Positions 57,535-64,000 of a stretch of 64,000 nt of DNA are shown piece by piece; the stretch's first letter is position 1, and each line of letters starts with the position of its first letter. Under the pieces are notes generated by a model that saw nothing but the letters and a program-made list of their open reading frames with translations, ran no database searches and had not been told where the DNA came from. The stretch is from positions 1,200,501-1,264,500 of the forward strand of contig NZ_AP024452.1 in NCBI RefSeq assembly GCF_016865485.1, written 5' to 3'. Source of the stretch: Luteitalea sp. TBR-22 (GTDB taxonomy: Bacteria > Acidobacteriota > Vicinamibacteria > Vicinamibacterales > Vicinamibacteraceae). The translations under genes and the position numbers were made by a program.

Positions 57535-60237
57535 CTACCGCACTTTCGCCAGTTCCGCGTCGGTCCACGGCGTCCTGCGTGCCTTCGTCGTGGCACGCAC
57601 CCTGCCGATGAGGGTCGGAGTGACCGGCGACCCCTCCTGTCCCCACTCGCGCCGCACGTAGGTCAGCACCTGCGCGATCTGCGCATCGGTCATCGCGGCG
57701 CCGAGCGCCGGCATCAGGCCGGTCTGCCCTTCCTTGCCGTGCAGCAGCACGCGAGCCGGCACCGCCGCGTCGGCATGCTGCGCGATCGGTGAGCCGACCA
57801 GGCTGGCCGCCCGGCCGGGCTGACCGCGGCCGTCGGCCTGGTGGCAGGCCTGGCACAGCGCCTGGAACAGCACCCGCCCGGCGTCGAACCGCGCCTGCTC
57901 CTCGGTGGTGAGCGGCGGCGGCGCAGCGACGTCGCCAGGCTTGCCGGGCCACGAGACGCGGGTGAGCACCGTGGCGGCCTGCTTGCCGATCACGGAATCG
58001 CGGGTGGCCAGCGCGATGAAGGGCTCCGGCGCACGCGCCAGCCGCAGTGGCGGTGCCGCAGGTGCGGGGCGGGAGGCGGGCCACGCGTACGCGTAGGCAC
58101 CGCCCTCACTCAGGCGTCCACCAGGGCAGGTCGGACAGGTCGCGCCAGGAGGCGGTGGCAGGGCCGGCAGTTGGCCCGGGACTGGCGCCCCGAGGATCCC
58201 GATCTCGGCCCCGTGCATGAGCGCGGCGGCAAGGGCGGGCGTGCGGTCCACTTCGGTGGCGATCGCGCCAAGCACCCGTTGCGCGTCCTGTTCGCGCGCC
58301 GTCCGCAGCAGGGTCGCCGTCAGCATCGTCAGGGCCGGATGGGTCGAGGCAGGGGAGGCGCCGGCCGCCGCGGCGCTCACGAGGCGATCGAAGACCGGCC
58401 GTTCGGCGCCACGCAGGCCGCTCAACACGACGTCCACGAGGACCGGATCGTCGCCGCGGGCCTGCAGCAGCGCGGCGGCGGCGTCCCACTTGCGGTCGCC
58501 GTCGGCGAGCGTGCCGAGCGTGGCGGCGGCCTGCAGGCGGACGCGAGCATCGGGGTCGGCCGTGCGCGCGATCACCAGGGCGTGCAGCACGTGGCTGGGC
58601 ACGTCGATCCAGCGCTCGGCGATGCGGAGCGCGGCCGCCCGCACGTCCGGCGACGGGTCGTCGAGGGCGAGCTGGACGTGGCCGGTCGTGATGGCGTCGA
58701 GCCCGTCGAGCGTCCACAGCGCGTGGACGCGGGTGCGTGCGTCGGGCGCCGTGCGCGCCAGGCGCTCGAGTGCGGGCGCGGCCGTGGACTCGCCACGTTG
58801 CACGAGCAGCCGCTGCGCGGTGTCGCGGCGCCAGCCGTTGGGGTGCGCCAGCATCGCCAGCAGGCCGGCTTCATCGGCCGGCACCGGCGCGGTGTCGCGA
58901 ACGGTCGTGTCGTGCACCACGCGCCAGATGCGCCCGAGGCCACGCGGGGCGAGCAGCCCGTGCTGCTCCGCATAGGCCTTCAGGTACACGGTGAGCGAGA
59001 GCCGATGCTCGATGAGGCCCCGGTACATGTCGACCACCGTGAGCGTGCCGTCGGGAGCATTGGCGAGGAACACGGGTCGGAAGCGCTCGTCGGTGGACGC
59101 GAGGAACTCGGCATCGGGGTACGCCTTCGACGCGCGCACGCCGGCCCCGTCGTCGCGCAGGGTGATGCGGCTGACGACGTTGCCGGCCGGGTCGGCGATG
59201 AAGACGTTGCCGTACACCTCGGCGGGCAGTCGGTCGCCTCGATACACCAGGGGACTGCAGGCGGCGGTGTAGCGTGCGAGGGTCCCGTCGGCGCGACGGA
59301 CGCCGGCCTGGTACCCACGATTCAGTCCGGGAGTGGGCCGCACCGGCCACACGGCATTGAGATCGTTGTCGGGCATCGACAGGCGCTCGTAGCTGCCGCG
59401 CGTGCGCAGCAGCGCCGGGTGGCGTGCGAAGTACTCGCCGGCGACCATGTCGACGTGCAGCGCCGACTCGTTCGAGTTCCGGTACGTGCGTCCCGCATCG
59501 TCGTGCGAGACGCCCCACTGGCCTCGGGTCGGCGAGGGCGCGGCCAGCAGCGTGCCCGCCTTCCACTGCAGGTGAAGGCCGGACTGGCCGGCCGAACGGA
59601 GCCGGTTGTCGAGCGACCAGTCGAAGCTGTTGGCGTTGTTCTGGACGTCGATGTCGCGCCGGCCGAAGCGATCGGTGACGCGCTCCTTCGTGTCCATGCG
59701 CAGGTCGCCGTTGGTGTCCTTCATCAACCAGACGTCCGGGGGCTCGGCGACGAGCACCCCGCCGGCCAGCACCTTCACGCTGCGGGCGAGCACGAGGCCC
59801 TCGGCAAACACGGTGCGGCGGTCCATGCGGCCGTCACCGTCGCGATCCTCGAGCACCACGACGCGCCCGAGTGGCTCGTGCTCGGTCGACGCGACGTCGG
59901 CCATGTACCCGGGCATCTCGACGACCCACACGCGTCCTTGCGGATCCCAGTCGATGGCGATGGGATCCTGCACGAGCGGTTCGGCCGCCACCAGCTCCAC
60001 CCGATAGCCGGGAGCCAGGAAGAAGGTGTCGCGTTCCTCGTCGGGACTGCGCGGCGGCGAGTCGGGGGCGACGGCCTGGACCCCGGGGGGCCACGGACGC
60101 GCCGAGCCCGGCAGCGCGCCGGCCTGCGCGGCGGCGCGCGTCGGCGTCGCGACGAGCGGCTGGCCATCGACGCCCGAGAGGCAGGCGATGGCGGCGAGCG
60201 CAAGGACGGGCAGGATCCGGGACACAATGGCGCGCAT
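57535..60237 (-). CDS. PVC-type membrane dehydrogenase-like protein with HEAT repeats and cytochrome c domain
   Basis: 900 residues. Signal peptide (RILPVLALAAIACLSG, possibly lipidated at Cys). An N-terminal NHL/glucose-dehydrogenase-like propeller (about 65-450) opens with TFFLAPGYRVELVAAEPLVQDPIAIDWDPQGRVWVVEMPGYM, the signature of the large PVC-type heme-binding family; it includes a calcium-loop-like DRDGDGRMDRR. HEAT repeats follow (about 475-640, e.g. LALDDPSPDVRAAALRIAERW), then a C-terminal class I cytochrome c domain with the heme motif CQACH (about 794-798) and a Met ligand probably in GLMPALG. It most likely oxidises a sugar in the periplasm and passes electrons to the respiratory chain. 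ATG 60237 overlaps the ATG of the divergent amidohydrolase gene by 2 bp. Confidence 0.88.
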   Translation of the reverse strand: MRAIVSRILPVLALAAIACLSGVDGQPLVATPTRAAAQAGALPGSARPWPPGVQAVAPDSPPRSPDEERDTFFLAPGYRVELVAAEPLVQDPIAIDWDPQGRVWVVEMPGYMADVASTEHEPLGRVVVLEDRDGDGRMDRRTVFAEGLVLARSVKVLAGGVLVAEPPDVWLMKDTNGDLRMDTKERVTDRFGRRDIDVQNNANSFDWSLDNRLRSAGQSGLHLQWKAGTLLAAPSPTRGQWGVSHDDAGRTYRNSNESALHVDMVAGEYFARHPALLRTRGSYERLSMPDNDLNAVWPVRPTPGLNRGYQAGVRRADGTLARYTAACSPLVYRGDRLPAEVYGNVFIADPAGNVVSRITLRDDGAGVRASKAYPDAEFLASTDERFRPVFLANAPDGTLTVVDMYRGLIEHRLSLTVYLKAYAEQHGLLAPRGLGRIWRVVHDTTVRDTAPVPADEAGLLAMLAHPNGWRRDTAQRLLVQRGESTAAPALERLARTAPDARTRVHALWTLDGLDAITTGHVQLALDDPSPDVRAAALRIAERWIDVPSHVLHALVIARTADPDARVRLQAAATLGTLADGDRKWDAAAALLQARGDDPVLVDVVLSGLRGAERPVFDRLVSAAAAGASPASTHPALTMLTATLLRTAREQDAQRVLGAIATEVDRTPALAAALMHGAEIGILGAPVPGQLPALPPPPGATCPTCPGGRLSEGGAYAYAWPASRPAPAAPPLRLARAPEPFIALATRDSVIGKQAATVLTRVSWPGKPGDVAAPPPLTTEEQARFDAGRVLFQALCQACHQADGRGQPGRAASLVGSPIAQHADAAVPARVLLHGKEGQTGLMPALGAAMTDAQIAQVLTYVRREWGQEGSPVTPTLIGRVRATTKARRTPWTDAELAKVR

Positions 60238-61159
60238 GATCGATCGTCGGGAGTTCCTTGCCGCCACTGGCGCGGTGCTCGCGCTTCGGGGTCTGGCGCG
60301 GGCGCAGGGTGAGCCCATCATAGACATCCACCAGCACGTGGGCTACAGCGGGCGTCCCGACGAGGTGCTGCTGGCGCACCAGCGGGCGATGGGGATCACG
60401 ACCACGATCCTGCTCCCCGCCGGTCGGCCGGCGACGCGCCCCTCGACGCACCAGGGCGGCTCCAACGGGCTGCAGGCCCAGGCGCTCGGGCAGGACGCGT
60501 GCTTCGCGTTCGCGCTGGCGCATCCCGGCGAGTTCCTGGTCGGCGCCAACGACGTACCCGATCTCGAGGGCGCTCTCGTCGAGATCGAGCGGCAGTTGAA
60601 GCGCGGCGCGGTGGTCATCGCCGAGCAGAAGTTCGGCGTCGCCTGCGACGCGCCGGAGATGCAGGCGATCTACCGCCTGGCCGAGCAGTACCGCGTGCCC
60701 GTGCTCATGCACTGGCAGTTCGGGATGTACAACCACGGCTTCGAGCGGTTCCACACGATGCTCGAGAAGTACCCGCGCGTGAACTTCATCGGTCACGCGC
60801 AGACGTGGTGGGCCAACATCGACGCGCGTCACGCCGACCAGACGGTGCTCTATCCGAAGGGTCCGGTGACACCGGGCGGGATCACCGATCGCTACCTGCG
60901 CGACTACCCGAACATGTACGGCGACCTGTCGGCCGGCTCGGGACTCAACGCCCTCACCCGCGACGAGGCGTTCACGCGCGACTTCCTCGTGCGCCACCAG
61001 GACAAGCTGCTGTACGGCAGCGACTGCAACGATCACGTCGGCAGCGGCGAGAAGTGCCAGGGCGCGCAGACCATCGCCGCGGTGCGCCGGCTCGCGGGCA
61101 GCAAGGCCGTGGAGCGGAAGCTGCTCCACGACAACGCGAAGCGGCTGTTCAGGATCTAG
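60236..61159 (+). CDS. Tat-exported amidohydrolase-2-type metal hydrolase
   Basis: 307 residues. Twin-arginine-like signal MIDRREFLAATGAVLALRGLARAQ. The TIM-barrel amidohydrolase fold begins with the metal motif DIHQHVGYSG; other blocks are LMHWQFGMYNHGFERFHTMLEKYPRVNFIGHAQTWW (His ligand), and KLLYGSDCNDHVGSG (final Asp ligand in YGSD). Members hydrolyse or decarboxylate small cyclic or aromatic substrates; the substrate here is unknown. The frame remains open upstream, but the Tat signal fixes the start at 60236 (or ATG 60227, three codons earlier). The start codon overlaps that of the divergent PVC-type gene, so no intergenic promoter space exists. Followed by GATCGGGG and hairpin repeats. 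Confidence 0.87.
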   Translation: MIDRREFLAATGAVLALRGLARAQGEPIIDIHQHVGYSGRPDEVLLAHQRAMGITTTILLPAGRPATRPSTHQGGSNGLQAQALGQDACFAFALAHPGEFLVGANDVPDLEGALVEIERQLKRGAVVIAEQKFGVACDAPEMQAIYRLAEQYRVPVLMHWQFGMYNHGFERFHTMLEKYPRVNFIGHAQTWWANIDARHADQTVLYPKGPVTPGGITDRYLRDYPNMYGDLSAGSGLNALTRDEAFTRDFLVRHQDKLLYGSDCNDHVGSGEKCQGAQTIAAVRRLAGSKAVERKLLHDNAKRLFRI

Positions 61160-61199
61160 TCGCGGATCGCGGTTCGGGGATCGGGGATGTTGTTCGTAG

Positions 61200-61262
61200 C
61201 CGTCGACCTTCAGGTCGACGGGCGGCACGGGTTCGCCTTCGCGTCGAGCTGAAGCTCGACGC
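61200..61262. repeat. Pair of 22-nt REP-like hairpins (site C)
   Basis: 61200-61221 (arm CCGTCGACC, loop TTCA) and 61241-61262 (arm GCGTCGAGC, loop TGAA), each with a perfect 9-bp stem, in opposite orientation 19 nt apart. The GAGC/GCTC pair in the second unit replaces GACC/GGTC of the others with pairing kept. GTAG lies just outside on the left and CCTAC on the right. Confidence 0.8.
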
Positions 61263-61280
61263 CTACGACTGCCGGTCCGT

Positions 61281-61286
61281 CATAAT
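61281..61286 (+). promoter_or_regulatory. -10-like element of apbE
   Basis: CATAAT ends 6 nt before the GTG start at 61293, consistent with a leaderless message. The only purine-rich stretch (AGGA) is too close to the start codon to act as a Shine-Dalgarno site. Confidence 0.45.
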
Positions 61287-61292
61287 CAGGAC

Positions 61293-62318
61293 GTGCGCCG
61301 GTTTCCCATGTGGTTGCTCCTGCTCGCGTGGCTGGCGGCTGCGGCGGCGGGGGCGCAGCCGGCGCCGGTGCTCGCGCGGTTCGAAGGAGTCGAGCCGCAC
61401 ATGGGCACGCTCGCGCGAATCACCGTCTTCGCGCCCGACGAGGCGGCTGCGCGAGTGGCCTTGCGCGCCGGCTTCGACCGCATCGCCGCCTTGAACGCCA
61501 CGCTGTCGGACTACCTGCCCGACAGCGAGCTGAGCCGCATCACGCGCGAGGCGGTCGGCCGCGAGGTCGAGATGAGCCGTGACCTCTGCCGCGTGCTATC
61601 GCGGGCGCAGGCCCTCGCCGAGGCCACCGACGGCGCCTTCGACGTGACGCAAGGCCCGGTGATCCGGCTGTGGCGCGAGGCGCGCCGGCTCAAGCGGCTA
61701 CCTGATGCCGCGGCGCTCGAGGAGGCCGCGCAGCGCAGCGGGTTCCGCCACATGCGGCTCGACGCCAGGCGCTGCGTGGTGTCGTTCGACATCGCCGGCA
61801 TGCAACTCGACGTCGGAGCGATCGGCAAGGGCTACGCGGCGAGCGAGGCGCTCGCGGCCGTCACCGCCACCGGCGTCCGCAGCGCGCTGGTCGCGGTGAG
61901 CGGCGACCTCGCCTTCAGCGACGCGCCGCCCGGGCAGCCGGGCTGGCGCATCCGCGTGCACGACGGCGACATCGGCGAGGTCGGCGTCCCCGCCGTCCTG
62001 CGGCTCACGCAGGCGGCCGTGTCGACGTCGGGCAACGTCGAGCAGCACCTCGACGTCGACGGGCGTCGCTACTCGCACGTGATCGATCCCGCGTCGCGCA
62101 CGGGGTTGCTCGACGACATCACCGTGACCGTGGTGGCCCGGCACGGCGTGGACGCCGACGGGCTCGACACGGCCATGGGCATCCTCGGCGTCGAGCGCGG
62201 CCTGGCGCTGGTGGAACGCGACCCCGACGCCGCGGCGCTCGTCGTCGTGCGCAAGGACGGTGTGGTCACCGCGAGGGCCTCGAGCCGCATGCGCACGCTC
62301 GCCGCTGCGCAGGAGTAG
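61293..62318 (+). CDS. apbE: ApbE, FAD:protein FMN transferase
   Basis: 341 residues, typical for the family. ApbE transfers FMN from FAD onto a Thr of periplasmic redox proteins such as NqrB/C or RnfG. Signal peptide (WLLLLAWLAAAAAGAQ). Family blocks: MGTLARITVFAPDEAAARVAL, LNATLSDYLPDSELSRI, the FAD-binding AIGKGYAASEALAAV, LVAVSGDLAFSD (GGD-type motif as SGD), and YSHVIDPASRTGLLDDITVTVVA, with HxIDPxTG as HVIDPASRTG, then the metal-binding DGLDTAMGILG. GTG 61293 or ATG 61308 could be the start; the -10-like spacing favours the GTG. No Nqr/Rnf target is encoded in the window; other secreted flavoproteins may be the acceptor. Confidence 0.93.
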   Translation: MRRFPMWLLLLAWLAAAAAGAQPAPVLARFEGVEPHMGTLARITVFAPDEAAARVALRAGFDRIAALNATLSDYLPDSELSRITREAVGREVEMSRDLCRVLSRAQALAEATDGAFDVTQGPVIRLWREARRLKRLPDAAALEEAAQRSGFRHMRLDARRCVVSFDIAGMQLDVGAIGKGYAASEALAAVTATGVRSALVAVSGDLAFSDAPPGQPGWRIRVHDGDIGEVGVPAVLRLTQAAVSTSGNVEQHLDVDGRRYSHVIDPASRTGLLDDITVTVVARHGVDADGLDTAMGILGVERGLALVERDPDAAALVVVRKDGVVTARASSRMRTLAAAQE

Positions 62319-62360
62319 CGAGCGGTCTTCGATCGCGCCGCTCCGGTCACGACAGCCGCC

Positions 62361-63284
62361 CTACCTCGGTGGTGCTCCCTCGCGCAGCCACGCGTCGAGT
62401 TCCCCCCGCGTGGGCAGCGACGGCTGCGCGCCCGAGCGGGTGACGGCAATCGCACCAGCGGCGTTGCCGCGCCGCAGCGCCACCTCGTCGGAGGCGCCCT
62501 CGGCCAGGGCGACGGCCAACGCGCCGACGAACGCGTCGCCAGCCGCCGTCGAGTCGACGACGTCCACCGGGTAAGCGCGCACCATCGACTCCGCGCCAGA
62601 CGCACGCAGGAGGCGGGCGCCGGCTGCGCCCAGCGTCACGACGATCGAACGCGCCCCGCGCTGGCGCAGGTGGGCGGTCGCCTGCGCGAGATCGCTCGCC
62701 TCTGGCCCCGCCAGCGAGAAGAGCTCGGTCTCGTTGACGACGAGGTAGTCGACCAGCGCCAGCAGCGCGTCGGGCACCGGCGATGCCGGAGCGGCGTTCA
62801 GGACGACGATGGCGCCGGACTCGCTGGCCACCTGCGCGGCCAGCGTCACGGCCGTCACTGGCACCTCCAACTGCAGCAACAGCACCCGCGCGGCCGTGAG
62901 CTGCGGCGCGGCGAGCATGATGTCGGCATCGGCAAGTGTCCCGTTGGCCCCGGGGACCACCACGATCGAGTTCTCGCCGCTGCCGTCAACCGTGATCAGC
63001 GCCACGCCCGACGCCAGGCCGCCGCGGACGTCGACCGCCGTGACGTCGATGCCCTCCTCGGCCAGCCCCTGCCTCAGCGCCGCGCCGAACGCGTCCTCGC
63101 CGACGCACCCGATCATGGCCACCTGCCCACCGAGCCGCTGCGCCGCGACCGCCTGGTTGGCGCCCTTGCCGCCGGGGATGGTGAGGAAGAGATCGCCGGT
63201 GATCGTCTCGCCGGGCCGTGCGAACCGTGGCGCGCGGACCACGAGGTCCATGTTCAGGCTGCCGACGACGGCGATGCGGGGCAT
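62361..63284 (-). CDS. rbsK: Ribokinase (PfkB family)
   Basis: 307 residues, standard ribokinase length. It phosphorylates D-ribose to ribose-5-phosphate with ATP. Motifs: VVGSLNMDLVVRAPRFARPGETI at the N-terminus, GGKGANQAVAAQRLG (substrate loop), VNETELFSL, and the catalytic anion-hole motif DSTAAGDAFVGALA near the C-terminus with Asp as base. Other PfkB sugar kinases are similar, but the NMDLV and GGKGANQA signatures favour ribokinase. ATG 63284 is chosen by homology; the frame is open much farther upstream through a purine tract. CATACT lies 8 nt upstream, with a C-run rather than a Shine-Dalgarno site. Divergent from the DUF1593 nucleoside-hydrolase-like gene, suggesting ribose salvage from nucleosides. 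Confidence 0.92.
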   Translation of the reverse strand: MPRIAVVGSLNMDLVVRAPRFARPGETITGDLFLTIPGGKGANQAVAAQRLGGQVAMIGCVGEDAFGAALRQGLAEEGIDVTAVDVRGGLASGVALITVDGSGENSIVVVPGANGTLADADIMLAAPQLTAARVLLLQLEVPVTAVTLAAQVASESGAIVVLNAAPASPVPDALLALVDYLVVNETELFSLAGPEASDLAQATAHLRQRGARSIVVTLGAAGARLLRASGAESMVRAYPVDVVDSTAAGDAFVGALAVALAEGASDEVALRRGNAAGAIAVTRSGAQPSLPTRGELDAWLREGAPPR

Positions 63285-63296
63285 GGGGGGAGAGTA

Positions 63297-63390
63297 TGGG
63301 AAAGGAAGGAAGGGTAGAAGAGCAGAAGGGGAGAAGGCAGAGCGGGAAGGGCGAAGGGGGGAAGGGCGAAGGAGGAAGGGGTGAAGGGGT
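63297..63390 (+). repeat. Purine-rich tract with GGGAAGGGCGAAGG direct repeats
   Basis: About 94 bp, almost purely A and G on the plus strand, built from variants of GAAGGGGGAA; the unit GGGAAGGGCGAAGG occurs twice in tandem at about 63339-63370. It occupies the whole divergent gap between the ribokinase and DUF1593 genes and provides several Shine-Dalgarno-like stretches before ATG 63391. Confidence 0.7.
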
Positions 63391-64000
63391 ATGCTGCGCT
63401 TCTTCAGGGAGGCTGTGGTGGTTGGCAGGACTCTGCGGTTCGTGTGCCTGACGGGGGTGCTCGTGGCGGGCGTGGGGATTGTCGGGGTGCGCACGCAGCC
63501 GGCCACCACGCCGCTGCAGGCGAGGCCCGATCCGTACGTCGGGCGGCCGCGGGTGTTCGTGCTCACCGACATCGCCAACGAGCCCGACGACCAGATGTCG
63601 CTCGTCCGGCTGCTCGTGTACGCCGAGGGCTTCGACATCGAGGGCCTGGTGGCCACGACCTCCACGTGGATGCGCACCGGCACGCGCGTCGACGTGATCC
63701 GAGCCGTGCTCGACGCCTACGCCGAGGTGCAGCCACGGCTGGCGACCCACGCGTCCGGCTATCCGACCGCCGACGCGCTGCGGGCCGTGGTCGCGGCGGG
63801 GCAGGGCGGCTACGGGATGGCCGCGGTCGGCGACGGCCGCGCGACCGAGGGTTCGGCGCGCCTGCTCGCTGCGGCGCGCCGCGACGACCCGCGGCCGCTG
63901 TGGGTGCTCGCCTGGGGCGGCACCAACACCCTTGCGCAGGCACTTGGCGACGCACGGGCGACGCTGTCGACCGCTGAACTCGCCTCCGTCGTCGATCGGC
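63391..64000 (+). CDS. DUF1593 (nucleoside-hydrolase-like) secreted protein, 3' end outside window
   Basis: 203 codons are visible, open to the window end. The N-terminus has a signal peptide or anchor (TLRFVCLTGVLVAGVGIVGV). The mature part begins PRVFVLTDIANEPDDQMSLVRLLVYAEGFDIEGLVATTS, which is the hallmark of DUF1593 and resembles the calcium-binding DxDxxxDD site of inosine-uridine nucleoside hydrolases; WVLAWGGTNTLAQAL is the second conserved block. Family members are found with carbohydrate-active genes and are predicted to cleave glycosidic or N-ribosidic bonds. ATG 63391 follows a GAAGGGGT stretch. Divergent from ribokinase, it fits a nucleoside-to-ribose-phosphate route, with the permease at the left edge as a possible uptake step. 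Confidence 0.85.
   Translation, partial: MLRFFREAVVVGRTLRFVCLTGVLVAGVGIVGVRTQPATTPLQARPDPYVGRPRVFVLTDIANEPDDQMSLVRLLVYAEGFDIEGLVATTSTWMRTGTRVDVIRAVLDAYAEVQPRLATHASGYPTADALRAVVAAGQGGYGMAAVGDGRATEGSARLLAAARRDDPRPLWVLAWGGTNTLAQALGDARATLSTAELASVVDR

Overview
This is a very GC-rich, gene-dense bacterial chromosome segment with about 42 protein-coding genes and no rRNA, tRNA, CRISPR array or insertion sequence that I can recognise. The gene mix is typical of soil Acidobacteriota, with Vicinamibacteria (Luteitalea-like) as my best guess. It includes a Ser/Thr kinase with a DUF4384 tail, a caspase-like protease, Tat-exported Gfo/Idh/MocA oxidoreductases, a ThuA protein, a formylglycine-enzyme-fold protein, a PVC-type cytochrome, RND efflux, and many small palindromic intergenic repeats. 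The assignment is inferred from gene content; no database search was possible.

Layout. 1-3963: the end of a nucleoside-permease-like MFS gene, then (minus) a YdeP/FdhF-type molybdopterin oxidoreductase with its FdhD partner. 4002-13252: one tight minus-strand run reading kinase, caspase-TPR protein, Ig-like secreted protein, TolC protein, membrane-fusion lipoprotein, MacB-type permease; no ATPase gene is present. 13481-20359: META-domain protein, then a complete TolC/adaptor/RND efflux operon. 20400-23706: a cyclic-nucleotide-regulated patatin overlapping a cyclopropane-synthase-like methyltransferase. 23848-31109: O-methyltransferase, TrpB2, an 843-bp stretch with no recognisable gene, and small secreted proteins (Sel1, DUF4214-like, DUF3011, solute-binding). 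31269-38036: a Gfo oxidoreductase, PrsW protease coupled to a large MA-type peptidase/beta-propeller protein, and an ECF sigma/anti-sigma pair whose anti-sigma carries an unusual 9-residue tandem repeat. 38109-44413: a STAS protein translationally coupled to a 1970-residue TIG-repeat surface protein. 44529-50628: YqaA, amino-acid permease, ThuA, Gfo and FGE-fold genes. 50890-64000: a small secreted protein, hybrid histidine kinase, glycosyltransferase, GH3 glycosidase, PVC-type cytochrome, Tat-exported amidohydrolase, ApbE, ribokinase and a DUF1593 nucleoside-hydrolase-like gene cut by the window end.

Themes. Most products act in or beyond the inner membrane: export, envelope proteolysis, lipid remodelling, carbohydrate or nucleoside scavenging, and periplasmic redox. 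Coupling by 4-17 bp overlaps is frequent. Translation signals fall into two classes: genes with a clear GGAGG site, and genes with a -10-like hexamer 4-9 nt from the start codon and no Shine-Dalgarno site, which suggests leaderless mRNAs. Three repeat families decorate the gaps: paired 22-nt hairpins with a TGAA/TTCA loop, ~130-bp elements bounded by AATTTGAAATTT-type arms, and GGGGATC heptamers. The most interesting candidates for something undescribed are the kinase-caspase-export operon and the 9-residue-repeat anti-sigma factor.
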